In this document: in pieces, positions 23,747-37,351 of the stretch
How the letters are laid out: each line of letters starts with the position of its first letter
Position numbering within the stretch: the first letter of the stretch is position 1
DNA from: Collybia mongolica
Lineage: Eukaryota > Basidiomycota > Agaricomycetes > Agaricales > Clitocybaceae
Direction of reading: 5' to 3'
Assembly: GCA_013420905.1 (NCBI GenBank)
Contig: JAAXNY010000016.1
Span: forward strand, 62,001-126,000
DNA length: 64,000 nt
Notes under the pieces: generated by a model
Database searches by the model: none
What the model saw: only the letters and a program-made list of their open reading frames with translations
Told to the model about the DNA's origin: nothing
Made by a program: the position numbers and the translations under genes

Positions 23747-24050
23747 CATAAGCTTTCAATCTCAACGAGAAAACTACCTCGTACGCTATATAACTTACTC
23801 TAGATTATTCAGATCGTATATTCGTATTACTTTAAGATTCGCAGTTTGGAGGATAAGTACTTGGCACAGCCACATGTACAATCTTTGAAGAACGTGACCT
23901 TCTCCCACGTCCTCGAGCCACGTCTGTCGGGATTAGCTTGAAGCGCGCCCAAAAACTAGCTGTATACGCAGAAGAGACTTTCCGCTTTCTTATACCTTAC
24001 CCGTGTTGGCATAATCTTGAATCAGACACCTCCATCCATATCTGCCGAGC

Positions 24051-27000
24051 ATGTCTGTTATGCTCACCAAGTTCGAGTCAAAAAGTAACCGCGTAAAGGG
24101 TGAGTTCAACAACATTACTCCTTGATATAGGCGTAGCTTACTACATTTTTCAGGGCTTGCGTTTCATCCTACGCAACCATTGCTCGCGGCAGCACTTCAC
24201 AATGGCAGTGTGCAACTCTGGAATTATCGCATGGGCGTTTTAGTGGATAGATTTGAGGAACACGAAGGCGAGTGTAATGGAGCGCATACGTCGTGATCAT
24301 GCACTAACATATACAAAAAGGCCCGGTTCGAGGCGTCGCCATTCATCCTAGTCGAGCTCTACTCGTAACCGGAGGAGATGACTACAAAATTAAAGTTTGG
24401 GGTCAGTCTAATCGATACGACCAATCCTCAAATGCTGATGGGCAGCAGATATTCGACCACAAAACAGACGATGCCTTTTCACTCTACACGGCCATTTAGA
24501 TTATGTTCGCACCGTCCAATTCCATCATGAAATGCCTTGGATTGTGTGTGTTTCGTCTGGTGCAACTTTGCAAGGATGCTGATATGTTTGGCAGATTTCC
24601 AGCTCGGACGATCAAACCATTCGTATATGGAACAGCACATCTCGCAACTGTATTGCTGTGTTGACCGGACACTCTCACTATGTCATGTCCGCCCAATTTC
24701 ATCCCAAGGAAGACCTAGTTGTCTCCGCATCGATGGACCAAACAGTCAGGGTTTGGGATATTTCTGGATTACGCAAAGGCTCTCCAAACCAGGGAGGCCC
24801 AAGCAATCCTGGGGGAAGTGGACCAGGAACCTTCGAGACCTTTGACTCATTCTCCACAGTGAAATACGTTTTGGAGGGTCATGACCGTGGTGTCAACTAT
24901 GCCATGTTCCATCCAACGCTTCCCCTCATTATCTCGGCTGCCGATGATAGGGTGATCAAGATATGGAGAATGAGCGAAACCAAAGCATGGGAGGTAGATT
25001 CGTGCAGGGGTCACTTCAACAACGTCTCTAGTGCCCTTTTCCATCCCAAACATGAACTTATCGTCTCATGCGGAGAGGACAAAACTGTTCGTGTATGGGA
25101 TTTGGCGAAGCGAACCGCGATACAGACCTTTAGAAGAGAGCACGACCGGTTTTGGATCCTTGCTGCCCACCCAAATTTGAACCTTTTCGCAGCAGGACAT
25201 GACAGTGGGTTGATTGTATTCAAGCTCGAGCGTGAACGGCCAGCGTTTGCTGTTTATCAAGACAGCTTGTATTACGTGCGCGATAAATATGTCCGCTCCT
25301 ACGACTTCAACACTGGTGCAGATATTGGTCTCCTCAGTGTTCGAAAATTCGGCAGCCCATATGTTCCTCCTCGAACTCTCAGCTTCAATCCCGCTGAAAG
25401 GGCTGTCATTTTGACAATCAGTTCGGATAATGGGTTGTTTGAACTGACAAATGTTCCCCAGCAAGCTCAGGGAGAGGTCAAAGACTCGAGCGTTGACGGG
25501 AAGAAAGGTAATGGACAGAGCGCGATTTTCGTTGCGAGGAACAGATTTGCCGTATTAAACAAAGCCACCCAGGTCAGTCGGATTCTCGCATCTTGAAGAA
25601 TTTATACCAACACCGAGATGCCTTTACAGATCATCGAAGTCCGCGACCTTTCAAACGCAGTTGTGAAAACGATCAAGCCCCCTGTGCAGACCAACGAAAT
25701 CTTCTACGGTGGAACCGCCAGCCTTATTTTGAGCTCAACAAGTACGGTTGTTCTCTATGACATTCAGCAACAGAAAACCATCGCGGAGATAAATAGTCCT
25801 CCAGTGAAATATGTAATTTGGAGTGGTGATGGGGCACTTGTAGCGTTAATGAGCAAACACAGTGAGTAGTTACTTTGCAATAATGGGGTTATACTCACCT
25901 GTTCTTAGCTATCACGATCGCCAACAAAACCTTCTCCACTCACAGTCTCATACATGAGACGATTCGTATTAAATCTGGCGCTTGGGACGATGCAGGTGTA
26001 TTTATCTATTCCACTCTCAATCATGTCAAGTATTGTTTATCTCAGGGGTACGTCGGTATAAATCGTGATCCTATTCATCATAATATTTCGTTTTTCGTAA
26101 ACAGCGACCATGGTGTCATTTGCACACTGGATAATCCCGTTTATCTTACACGGGTTAAAGGCAAAACCGTTCACTGTCTCGATCGATCCGCTCGTCCACG
26201 CACCATCACTTTCGACCCCACAGAGTACCGATTTAAGCTTGCTCTGCTTCGGAACAATTATGAGGAGATGTTATATATCATCCGAACATCAACCCTTCTA
26301 GGACAAAGTATCATTGCCTACTTGCAGCAGAAAGGCTTCCCTGAGGTGTGTTAGTTGTCGCAAGCCTTACGAAAGCATCTGGGTTGACTATGTTTTTAGA
26401 TTGCGTTACACTTCGTTCAAGACACAAACACACGCTTCGAGCTAGCAATTGAATGCGGGAATCTTGATGTTGCAATGGAAACGGCAAAAACAATTGATCG
26501 AGCTGAGTGTTGGGAGCGGTTAGCGCAACAGGCCCTCAAACAAGGCAACCACAAGGTATGTCTCCTTTAACTCGTATTTTCATCTACCCAACGTATCATC
26601 AGATCGTCGAGAAGGCTTATCAACAGACGAAGAATTTCGACAAGCTTTCCTTCTTGTACCTTGCAACGGGCAGTACGGACAAATTGTCAAAAATGCAGAA
26701 AATTGCTGAAGCTCGAGGTGACCCAATGTCCCGATTCCACAACTCTTTGTACGCTGGTGACGTCTTTGGGAGAATTTCAGTGATGAGAGACGTTGGGCTT
26801 TGTGAGTTCCAATGACATATCAACACATCCACCTCTAATACTCCAATCAGATCCCCTAGCATATCTGACTGCGAAGACCAATGGATTGGAGGAAATTGCA
26901 GCAGAAATTTTGGAAGTCGCGGGCTTAACTGAGGCCGATATCGATGACGTACCCAACTTCCCATCATCAGACTTAAAGCCTCCCCCCATAATCACGTCGA

Positions 27001-28382
27001 CAACTAATCACAACTGGCCTTCGGTCTCTGCAGGAGAGAACTTCTTTGACCGTGTCCTCGCAGATGGCAACTTGGAAGGTGGTGTCGAACCAGCATATGT
27101 CAATGGTGATGCCCAAGCCGGAGCATCATCCGCTTTGGATGCTTGGGCACGAGAGGAAGAGGTCCATGACGACATTGACCCTGAAGAAGAGGGCTGGGAA
27201 CTTGATGCTCATGGTGGAGAGTTCCAACCGGAGCACGGTGATGATGAGACGGCTGTCGTCGAAGAAGAAGAACTTGGTGCTGGTGCAACGCCAGGTGTCA
27301 ACGAAACCGAGCTTTGGGTACGGAATTCGCCGTTGGCCGCGGACCATGTTGCCGCCGGTTCATTTGAAACCGCGATGCAGGTGAGTACCTACAGATATTC
27401 GTGACATACGTTTACCTGATAGTGCGCCACAGCTTCTCAATCGCCAACTAGGTATCATCAACTTTGCACTGCTGAAGCCACTCTTTTTATCCATCTACCG
27501 CTCGTCACACACATACCTATCACCTGTGGCATCATTGCCTCCTCTACACTTGCATGTACGCCGGAACCCGACTGAATCTTCTCCTAGTCGTGTTCTCCCG
27601 GTTGCCGCTCGCTCGTTGCAATCTGTTCGAGCAGAACTTGCCGAAGGATATCGGTCCGTGTCGGGCAATAAGCTCACAGAAGCACAGGCCACGTTCCGAT
27701 CTGTCCTTATGGCCTTGCTGTTAGTTGTCCTTTCTTCCGACGACGAAGCAAAGCAGGTGAATATAGCTAATTTAACAATTGTTTTTCCATACTGAAACTT
27801 CTAATTCACCAGTGGCGAGAAACTGTGACGGCCGCCCGGGAATATTTGCTCGGGGTCTCCATTGAGCTCGAACGGCGACGCGTGGCGGAGGCGGAACCTG
27901 ATAATATCCGCCGTAACCTGGAACTGGCTGCCTATTTCACGCAGTGTGAGCTTCAGGCTCCTCATATGCAAATTGCCTTGCGAAGTGCGATTGGTGTGTT
28001 TGCGAAAGCCAACAATCAGGCACACGCAGCTAGATTTGCCAAGCGTCTACTAGAACTGAAGCCAGACCCTAAAATTGTCGCGCAGGTCAGTTGGATTTTT
28101 GAGCTTTCCTTCCAACTCTATATTTACTCTCAAACTTAGGCCCGACAACGGATCGCAGCCGGTGACCGTAATCCACGAAACGCCATCGAGGTCTCATATG
28201 ACGAATTTACGCCATTTGAGATCTGTGCAGTGACATACACGCCTATTTACAAGGGCTCACCCTCCGTTCACTGTCCGTACACAGATGCCTCATACCTACC
28301 CCAATTCAAGGGCAGCCTTGACCCCCTCATTCAACTCACCGAAATTGGTGCTGTGGCGTCAGGACTACCTGCCCCATGGTGA
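24051..28382 (+). CDS. COP1: Coatomer subunit alpha (alpha-COP)
   Basis: Alpha-COP is the largest cage subunit of the COPI coat that recycles cargo from Golgi to ER. The start (ATG 24051; [14 protein letters not shown] begins three codons later) is diagnostic. The N-terminal beta-propeller shows six or seven WD40 blades: [91 protein letters not shown] and [12 protein letters not shown]. The second propeller and solenoid follow ([12 protein letters not shown], then [20 protein letters not shown]). An acidic linker (about 27140-27280) separates the C-terminal domain ([17 protein letters not shown]) that binds epsilon-COP. About 14 introns all keep frame. Stop is 28380-28382. Complete and undamaged. 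Confidence 0.96.
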
Positions 28383-28673
28383 AACTAGTTTCTTCCTTTT
28401 CATTGATATTCATTTGTAACGGTTTCGGAAAATATATCCTGTCTGAACCAACATGGCGTCTCTGAATTTCTCTGCTACGTTCTTGAAACTAAGATTACAT
28501 ACTCTCCTTTGTTACCTTAAGCAATGTGCGACGCGTTCTTGACGCGTCTACCAGACAAATAAAATTATTGAGAGTCACGTGAGCTCCAACTCTTGATTTT
28601 TGTCAGTTCGGTCAAGTTCCCTGATTCCTTGGGCAGTTGCCCCACTGGACAATTATTACTCGAAATATAGCTT

Positions 28674-30694
28674 ATGGGCGTGCAGGGCCTCACGCCTTTT
28701 CTCCAGAGATTTTGGTAAGAAAGCGTTTCTCTTGATGCCTACGACTTGCTCAATTACATCATCTCTCAGCCCAGAAGTAATTAAGCAGCTCCCCAACCGA
28801 TTTCGTAGTCTTTCTGGCAAAAAACTTGTCATGTAAGATCTCAAGTTTATCAAGACTCTCCTATTATATTCTCAAACAAACATACCGCTAGCGATAGTAC
28901 CCTCATCACCCAACGCTTTCACTATGCGCAGGCCCCACATCCTCACCGACATGTGCTCGGGTGGTATAGGCTAGTCAGAGAACTAAATGACGCAGGAGTT
29001 TCTGCAATCTGCGTATTTGATGGAAAGGAACGTAACATTGCCAAAGCCCGTGAGGTACACGCTAGTCCACTATCTCACTTTGACTCTAAGTTGAATGAAT
29101 CTCGCCCCCCCCCCAAACAGACAGAACGTAGACGGGAGATCCAGCGAGTTACGATGGCACGCGGATCGCTCGAAAACGACCGGTCAAATCGTTTTCAACG
29201 ACTATCACGCGTGCTCAACCGGTTCCGCGAACTTGATGCATCAACTCGTGAGGGAATCACTGAGCTTCTGCGTCGGCTGAGCTCGCAAAGCGACGCTGTT
29301 ATAAATGCTGCCACGCCGTCATGGCTCACATCACCATCCGGAATACGACCATTGGACGAGACTGACAAGGAGCTTTCGTACGACCTCGAGAACCTTTCAT
29401 CGGATGAGTATATCGGTCCATATGTGGAATACTCACGGCAGGACGAGCAAGATGCCTTATCTCTCCTAACAGAAGAAATAGCGAAAACCCCGCCTAGTTT
29501 TGATAAGATGGGTTTGGGCACACCATCTTCCGCAAATCAGGCTAGCGCTTTGACTGGTGCCATGGCACGAGACGACAACAAACCCATCCGATCTGCGTTT
29601 TCACCTGTTTCTGAAGGTGGAAAAGTTGGGTTGCTCGACAAAGCCACATACTTATCGAGGAGCAACCTCGATACCTTTCTGACTCAATGTTCCTCTCAAC
29701 CAGTGAACGACGAGGTACCGAGCATATTGGCTTCGCTGTACCTCGATTACAGACGTAGCAAGTCAAATCTCTCAGTCTTATTTAATTTCGCAACTTCCGC
29801 TAAACCAACTTCCCTCGGTGCGGAGGAAGATTTGCAAACCGATGTTGTCATGACGAAGGCTCAGCTACAGCTCACAGTTGAAGAAGGCAAATTTTGGGAA
29901 GGCTTGCTCGGGGATAAAGAAGCACCTGAAGCCTCTGAAATAACGCTTGCAACGCTCTCCCGCAAGAGCAGTATGATGTACGACTCTTACCAGAGGCGAA
30001 CGAATACCCCCACGGCGCGTAATTACGAGGAATGCCGAGAGATCATCCAAGCAATGGGTATTCCCTGTGTTGATTCAGCTGGAGTGGAGGCTGAAGCCCT
30101 CGCATCATCTTTGGTCTTAAACGGATTTGCAGACTATGTCGCGAGTGAAGATACAGTAAGAGCTTATTCTTCTCCCATATTCACCCTCTAATGACTAAGT
30201 CCTCACAGGATGTCCTAGTCTATGAAGCACCTCTCATCCGCAATCTGACGAATCGTCAAGAACCTCTTGTGGTGCTTTCTGGAGCTGACGTCCGAGAGGC
30301 CCTTCAACTCACGCGGGCTTCTTTCGTAGATTTCGCTCTTCTCCTTGGGACCGATTTCTCACAACGTATCAAAAACGTTGGACCCGCTCGTGCCTTGAGG
30401 TTCATCAAAGAACATGGATCCATTGAACGTGTTATCGAAGTGGAGACGAAGTATCCACTTCAGATGCCTCTGGAGACATATATGGCACAAGTGGCGATTG
30501 CGAGGGTCATGTTTGAGACGTTGCCTGCAATACCCCAGGAGCATGTACTGGAAGGAAGCGATTCAGGTAAGGAAGATGCCATGGAGGTCCTTCAGCGGTA
30601 TGGGCTAGGGAGAGAGGTTATGACTTCTGATAGTTGGAATTACAGTGCTGCTTTGGATGGCAACTATTTCAAGGATAATCCACATGCATTCTAA
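28674..30694 (+). CDS. Rad2/XPG-family (FEN1-like) nuclease
   Basis: The N-terminal XPG domain starts MGVQGLTPFLQRF (ATG 28674). Two small introns lead to NRFRSLSGKKLVIDSTLITQ and to LNDAGVSAICVFDGKERNIA, where the conserved aspartates sit. A long spacer exon (about 29145-30155) is rich in charged and Ser residues and is much longer than in FEN1, more like XPG/Rad2 or Mkt1-type proteins. The internal XPG-I motif is clear: GIPCVDSAGVEAEALASSLV then ADYVASEDTDVLVY across an intron, keeping the acidic metal-binding residues. The helix-hairpin-helix part follows (FALLLGTDFSQRIKNVGPAR). Stop is 30692-30694; about 575 residues. There is no PCNA-binding tail that I can see. The exact biological role (flap removal, repair or RNA regulation) is not decided by sequence. 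Confidence 0.8.
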
Positions 30695-31312
30695 AGAGAA
30701 CGAATTAATTAAGTTTTATATAGCATTAGATAAGATCTTGGAGTAGATAATCAAAATATGACAAGCCATGCGAATATCGTAATATATTACGTTTCCCAGT
30801 CCTTATTGCCACTACTTATTCCTACTTTCTCTCTTACTTTCTAAGCCTCTTCTTTAGGTCGTTCTTATTCTCTACACAAGAATCAAAAAAAAAAAAGGCT
30901 CTGACCCGCGATCAAACAACACCTGAAGCTATCGGAAACCGTGTACAGTCTGCACGGTGTTGGAAGTCGCTTATTGGCCTCTTTTTCTCTCCAGAGTCTC
31001 TAAGGTTGACCCGGTCGCTGCCCAATTTTTGGACTGTCTTTATTCTGAAGGTTCTCTGTGCTGAAAAGCTTAAAACAAGAGATCTGCACCGCGTATGTAA
31101 GTCTCAACAACACCACATTGCGCGCGGGTCCGGGAATTGCTCATAGAAGGCCGTTCAAGTTTAACCTTCAAGCTTCAAAGCTTCAAACTTCGGGCCCCTT
31201 CGGAACAATATTATCAGTCTGTAAAAACAAAAAGCCTCAAGAAACGAGGACACCACAACGCATCTTGCGAAACCTCGCCCCTTCGGGCCCCGCATCACAC
31301 CTTTCAATTAGC
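30695..31312. other. Intergenic and 5' leader region
   Basis: Contains an A11-12 run near 30887 and an open frame continuing upstream of the zinc-finger start (from about 31058). It is probably terminator plus promoter/leader of the next gene. No separate gene is supported. Confidence 0.4.
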
Positions 31313-32963
31313 ATGCTACTGCGCCATGAGGTGTCATCGGCCTCGAACAACTTAAACGAATGTAACCCAGGCTTGCAGCAGGACACTTCCCCAACATCGA
31401 CGTATTCATTCCTTCCCGATGTAGACAATCCACCATACGTTAGCATTCCTGGCTTCTCTCCGCTCAGTACAGAACTACAGGAATACCGGAGGGATGAAAA
31501 GTTTTCGACTGGAACCGCTCCCCAGAGCTACCCAGAATCGTCGCAGAGGACATCGATACGGGATGGCCCATACAGTACAGGATACGATCGAGGCGCAGAT
31601 GGGCGATATGCAGACATAATAAGCGCGCAGGGGCCTTCGGTCATGTACGAGAATTATGTGGATCCCGGCTTAGGCCAGGCTGCCTCCACACGAATTCTAC
31701 TATTAACCCATCGGCCATCTATAACTGAGAGACCGGACATGTACCTCTTCCCTGTCGAATCATCAGGAATGCCGTCATTGCGTCCCCCACCTGGTACTAC
31801 TAAATCTATGTTTCCTGAAGAGACACTGTATTCAGATACTAACAGCACATCACATCCAGACTCTCCACCACGTCCGTCATCTCTAGAGCCACAGAGGTTA
31901 CGACTGCCTACTTCGTTCCAACTGGGCCGCTGTTCCCCAGACGAATTCGATGCGAGCCCTATCATGTTCCCCAATGACGATTCGCAGTCTGCGCCATATA
32001 CACACCCCGGCGCCCGCGCGTTGCAGTTGTCAAGCACAACTACACATCCCCCATCCACGTTGTCCATTCCCATGCGTAATAACCCAGGGGTGTGGTCGAG
32101 TGCCCCCCTGGGCAGCGCTACTAAAGCGCACTCCCCAACTCAACACCCATCAGGAAAGGTATTGAAAAGATCGTCGACACGTATGACACCAGATTCAGAC
32201 TCTCCTAATCCTACTGGATATTCTGTATCACATGTGTGCCATCCAATACCTGATACACCACCATCATCATCCTCTACCACTAGTTCTTCAGATCCACTTA
32301 CCAAGAAGAAAAAGTCCAAGATGCATGAGTGTGAAGTTTGTGGGAAACAGTTTCCTCGGTAACTAACCCAAATATCAGTTCTCTATTACTGGTTAACCCA
32401 TGTGCTACAGCCCAAGTGGTTTACAAACCCACATGAATACTCACAACAATGTCAAGCGTGTGTCTATCTGATTTTTGTTATTGGTTATTTTTGACACACT
32501 GGGCTGGTTCACAGCCTTTTCTTGTGTTTTCCCAGGATGCTCAAGGACCTTTGCTGTACGTTCCAATGCAACACGACATCTGCGCACCCACGGCACCATT
32601 CCATCACATGCAGGTCCACCATCATCCACATATGTGGTCAACTTTAGTGCCCCCACAGTCATGCCTTCCTCAACCACAAGCCACGAAATGGCCAAAGCAC
32701 CATACAAGCTTCGATGGATGCCACCCAGTCTAATGACCCGTACCAATGCCAAAACACTGACCTCTATGTCTGACACAGAATATGACTCAGATGATACTAT
32801 GGATGTGAGTGAAGATGTGAACTGGAGGTCAGCGTTATCTATTCCGCTGCGTCCTGTGATTCCTTCCTCACACACCAGTGATGGCAATACTTTCGAAGAA
32901 CGTAACTCATACCTCGACGCCAAACCATACCCATATCATCCTTCACAGGTATATAATCTATAA
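31313..32963 (+). CDS. C2H2 zinc-finger transcription factor (two fingers)
   Basis: A long disordered Ser/Pro/Thr-rich N-terminal region (about 340 residues from ATG 31313) precedes a basic KKKKSK stretch, then two classical C2H2 fingers. Finger 1 is CEVCGKQFPR + PSGLQTHMNTH, split by an intron near 32360-32410. Finger 2 is FSCVFPGCSRTFAVRSNATR then HLRTH, after a second intron. The linker NNVKPFSC is TGEKP-like. A C-terminal acidic patch (SDTEYDSDDTMDVSED) could be an activation region. Stop is about 32963. Two tandem fingers with this layout are common in agaric regulators of stress or development. Targets cannot be told. The start could lie upstream, since the frame is open from 31058. Confidence 0.8.
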
Positions 32964-33224
32964 TAAGCAGAATCAATTCCCATACTGACTCTCGATGCTA
33001 CCACCAGTATACCGTTCTCCCGGGACCGGCTGTCCATCGCCTGACCTCTGCTGGTCATGGCGTCGTGTAGAAGCCTCTATTGGATCTCTTTTTCTCTGTC
33101 CACCTATTTGAGTATATAATGTATGACATCTATGCCCCCTTGTTACGATCGATATATATGTATCCATGATAATAGCTATAAATGAAGTTGGACCTTTTCC
33201 AGTACCTTTGAGAAGTTTCTACCC

Positions 33225-33795
33225 TCAACAGTCGTTCAGTGGCTCGACTACACTCTCCTGACTCCGCTGATGATATAAAACTCGGTTTACTAGACCAATT
33301 GGGATGTCATAGAGCTCCGGCGATGAAGGGTTGGCATTGAGATATGGATTGGCATCGCCACCAATGGGAAACTGTGTTCGCGCATCTGACAATATGCTTC
33401 AGCGATTACCTATAAGTAGATTGGACTCTGACTACTACACACCAGTTATCGCCCTCATATCAGAGAAAGAAGGCGTGGCAGCGATTGCCATGGCAGAGTA
33501 CACAATATAAGTGGTGATGAGCAACATGATCGACCAAGCTGGGATTAATAACGCCCATTCCCTTCAAAAACTTGGGGTCAGACTTCGAAAAATTGTGGAG
33601 AAAATACACACACCGACTAGGATACCACTCTATACCGACCCAGAGAATGTAGTCATCTGGAACCAGGGCCCATAAGAGGTAAAGGCAAAATCCTAATGAC
33701 GTGGATGTCCAGGCTACGAAGCCGTAAAATTCAGGAGCACGGCTTCGACCAGGAGAGTCCGGGGTATAATGGTCATGAGTGTTTGCGTTCTCCAT
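33225..33795 (-). CDS. GPI19: GPI-GlcNAc transferase subunit P (PIG-P)
   Basis: PIG-P is a small ER-membrane subunit of the complex that adds GlcNAc to phosphatidylinositol, the first step of GPI-anchor synthesis. ATG 33795. The first exon has RAPEFYGFVAWTSTSLGFCL then YLLWALVPDDYI, the family signature plus first membrane helix, and GIEWYPSR just before an intron. The second exon continues EWALLIPAWSIMLLITTYIV, the second membrane helix. The third exon starts DARTQFP and closes with RVLYHQR and the stop at 33227-33225. This is full length (about 150 residues). It is divergently placed 229 bp from the 5-formyl-THF cyclo-ligase gene, so both share a short promoter region. Confidence 0.85.
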
Positions 33796-34024
33796 AAATC
33801 ATGGTCTTTGTATGAACGGAAAGCAAAGTCGAACAGGATTATCGTGGTGAACAACGTATGAGCAATCTTGGCATACACTATTTGGTGCGGCGTTTGTAAA
33901 TGCCGGTCGGGCACCAAATAGACGGGCCTCAAGTGGCAAGTCTGGCCTAGAGTGAGCTCATGTCCAGACTGATATCATTATCACCGATAATTTTGGGAAC
34001 TACCCACCGTCTTTCCCGACATAC

Positions 34025-34959
34025 ATGGCTGCGGTAACCACACTCAGAGTGCAGAAGAAAATCCTTCGCAAGGCTATTGCTGCGGCGCTCAAGCCTCTCC
34101 TCGCGTCAGCAATTGAGGAGCAATGTAAGGTCCGAATTCCAGAACTAGGAAATAGCACTTCTAAAAACGCCTTGCTTTCTATAGCTCAAGCTGTTGCTGC
34201 GCGTGTGCTATCACTGCCATCCTTTGACAAGTGTCGATCTGTGAGCTGTTACCTGAGTATGCCCACTGGAGAAGTCGACACGACATCATTGGTTTCAGAG
34301 ATCTTGCGACGTGGTAAGCATCCTTGTTGTCAACTACCAGGACGACCGCTATGAACGTGTTCGTCTAGATAAGTCTTTTTTTGTCCCGAAGATCGAGACT
34401 ACAGAAGGGCACATGCAGTTCTTAAAGCTCTATGGGAAAGAGGATCTCGATACACTTCCCAGTGGGACCTGGGGGATCAAGGAGCCAGGACCAGAATGGA
34501 AGGGATCCCCGAGGGTGAACGGTACGTATTGTCTATATCGCAAGGATGTCTGAAAATACTTTCCCATGCTTTAAGTGCTCGACAAGGACTGCGAGGATCT
34601 AGACATGATCCTATTGCCTGGTGGGTCAATCTAAATCGTTGCGGAATCCAGGCGGTTTGAGCCCAGACCCAACCATGACAGGCGTTGCATTTGATCATTC
34701 GTTGTCCCGCTTGGGGCACGGGAAAGGTTATTACGACCGGTTCATCGCGTCGTATGTGGCCAGTGGTCGGCCCAAGCCGCTCTTAGGTGTGTCCTGGTTT
34801 TCTGCGCCGAGCTGAGAGCTCAATGGCTGCCTAGTCGCACTGGCGCTTCGTGAGCAAGTTCTCGACGGCCAGGGTGTTCCTATTGACGATACCGATTGGA
34901 AAATGGACTTCATCGTAACCCCTGATACGATTCTGAGTAGCGACAAGAGCGATCGCTGA
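34025..34959 (+). CDS. FAU1: 5-formyltetrahydrofolate cyclo-ligase (MTHFS)
   Basis: The enzyme uses ATP to convert 5-formyl-THF to 5,10-methenyl-THF, returning stored folate to one-carbon metabolism. Exon 1 begins VQKKILRKAIAAALK with the family's early basic helix. The second exon has SYLSMPTGEVDTTSLVSEI (the SxYLSMP-type motif, written CYLSMP here). After a 53-nt intron, DKSFFVPKIE follows, then LDTLPSGTWGIKEP. The last exons contain LDMILLPGG, TGVAFDHSLSRLGHGKGYYD (the ATP and substrate loop, with the usual RLGxGxGYYDR pattern) and VPIDDTDWKMDFIVTPD. Stop is 34957-34959. Intact after splicing five introns. Convergent with the alpha/beta hydrolase 100 bp downstream. Confidence 0.93.
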
Positions 34960-35061
34960 CCTTCCATACTCAATAATAAAAAAACATTCCTATCGTAAAT
35001 CTACAAAGTGTCCTATGCTGAGGTGCCAAATCACTGTGCTCCAAATTAAAGCCACCATTTT

Positions 35062-36365
35062 TCATTGGTACTCAAATCCCAGTTCTTCATCGTCAGAATT
35101 GGAATAGTCATCATCACTCGCTACCCAACCAAAGGAGACTAAAACTGATTCATATGGCGACACGACATGGCTCGGCGCTGGTGGTACAGTCGATTTCGTG
35201 CGATCCATGACGAACTCGTAAACAGCATGATTGATTCTGGAACGAAGGAGTTCAGATGTGTAGCACAATCAAGGTGGGTGGAAGACATACTCCTTCGCGT
35301 GCGTGACGTTTCCAAAGTGAGGGGCTCCTTCTATCTTGATCAGCCTGACCAGCACACCAGCGCTAACGATCAACCGTTCAAGTTCTTCCGTGTACTCCAG
35401 TGGGTAGGCAATATCTCCAGTGCAGTGCAACAGTTGTACGGGGCATGCGATGTTGCTGAGAGTGGTCGTAGAGTGAGGCTTTCGGTCGGTGAAAAATTTG
35501 ACAGAGGTAGTATAGAATTCTTCAAATTTACTGGGTCCATAATTTATCATCGCTTGGGGGACGGAGATGGCTTTAAGCCTGAAACCTACTCATCAATCAC
35601 TAGTCACATTGATGACATATTGCCGCATACGCATTTATGAGATTTGACTCTGCGCCACTGAATCCAAGTTGCAAGGTGCCATAAACTGCATCAAGCAGTG
35701 CTAGCTCGTCGATTTCCGCCGGATCCCTAAAACCTTCCACCCAACAGTCGTAAATTTCTTGTCGACCTTCCTCTACCTCACGAGGCTGTGACGGATTATT
35801 TAGCTCGCGTTTTCCGCAAATAAGAGGGCCCAAACCTCTTGCAATGGAAGCGGAGAGATGAGGGTAAGCGAAAGTACACGTGTGGGATATGTTATGGCGA
35901 GCTGGAGGGCGGTACATGCCCCCATTGACACGCCGAGCAGATGGCATGGGGGTAGATCGAGTGCTTCCTGAGATAATAAAAGGTAAACTTCATGCTGCAG
36001 GCAGAGAAGGCGTTGCCGTTTACGAACCATGAAGTTAAAAACATCCTCGGCTGCATCAGCGCGTCGCCATGTACTAGCCACCGGTCCCGTTGTTTCCCCA
36101 TGACACCTAGAATCGATGGCAACGAGGTTGAACCTGCGGAGGTGGTGGTCCGCGAATTGAGCTAGGCAGACGGTGGGTAAAGTAGTCGTGCCCTTTCGGA
36201 AATGAACATACGGTGGAATATCGTCTGCGCAATGTAGACTGGGTGGATGAAGATCACGGTCGGAAGTTTTTCATCGATCTTGTCTGCGGAGGCGTTGTGG
36301 GGAGTGGAGATCGTATAATGAATTGAGGCCGGGCCACTGGTACTGGTAATCGCGATGTGGGGCAT
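35062..36365 (-). CDS. Alpha/beta-hydrolase, unknown substrate
   Basis: ATG 36365 opens MPHIAITSTSG and LPTVIFIHPVYIAQTIFH (oxyanion strand region). The next exon has FNLVAIDSRCHGET, a typical strand-4 motif. The nucleophile elbow is LLGVSMGACTALQLA (Ser in G-V-S-M-G). Farther on, CPVQLLHCTGDIAYP supplies the acid Asp and GAPHFGN the catalytic His, so the triad is complete. The C-terminal exon adds a variable acidic tail (DDDYSNSDDEELG). Six or so short introns are implied and frame is kept. The fold fits broad esterase or carbon-carbon hydrolase groups. Substrate cannot be inferred. It has no signal peptide, so probably acts in the cytosol. Confidence 0.75.
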
Positions 36366-37351
36366 TTTCACGGTTGGAAGATCGTAGAAACGCGTAATAA
36401 CGTAGGATGGCAAATTCCTTCTATTTCGGCTCCACTAGTTGTCGTTTTAGCGTTCGCGATGTCGGGAGGTAAGGAAGGTAGGTATATGGACGCCGCTCAA
36501 CAGTTCGGCAGTTGTGTGTTACGACCCTCTGTCAAATTGAATCAGATGTGAGCACAGACTAGCAAATAATTGTATCTCACCTAATCTTGGGACGTGGAGG
36601 TGGTCGCCACGACACTTGGAAATTTCTAAGACACAGGGGCTACGCCAATATGTAGTCGCGGACTTCGAACTCTATCATGATGTCCATATCGGGGTCGTCT
36701 GGGGGCGGGGATTTGATTTTTGGCCGGTGACCTTCACCAACAGCATCAGGGAGCATCCTGAAGCATCATGTTATGATTCAATTGCTAATGTCAGCGTTTT
36801 GCCGCGGGAACATATCGAATGCATGTGTGATTGCTGGCCGTTTAAGGAAACGATGATAAATTTATGATATCTTGCATCTCTGTTCTGAGGCGTCCTGTGA
36901 GTATTTGCAGCCGATATGGGCATGATTATCAATCAAGTATGTTCGTCATATTTCATTAATATCTACCCAATGAGAACAAAGGATCCACCCTAGTCCCGGA
37001 GTGCGCATGAAACGCTCAGCACGGATGATGGACGGGCGCAATGAACCCTTGATCTCATTTCAAGATGTGTTGCGAACGTCGAGTCAAGAAATGCTAGTTG
37101 GATGGCAGATTGGATAGGGGAGGTAGAGGGGAGTGACTTGCGCAGTAGGGGCTGTGTCATCTACAGGACTTGCCCATCATGGGACTGTCGGAGAGTCAAG
37201 CACTAAACTGGTAAGGAAAAGGAGAAGCGCACTGTTTCATATGGTACTCTAGGAGCAGAACCTTTGCCTTGATACATTGGAGAGGATAGCACCTTGACGA
37301 TACTATGCCAGAAATAAAAATAGATGATGAGCTTTGGGGGGTCAGATGAGG
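36366..37351. other. Spacer without supported gene
   Basis: A plus-strand frame at 36616-36867 (84 codons) shows no recognisable motif. On the minus strand a short frame near 37000-37130 could be a further 3' exon of the RAD51-like gene, but no motif supports it. Confidence 0.35.

Noticed and set aside
36616..36867. 84-codon plus-strand frame
   Set aside because: No recognisable motif, no supporting exon, between well-defined genes; likely chance.
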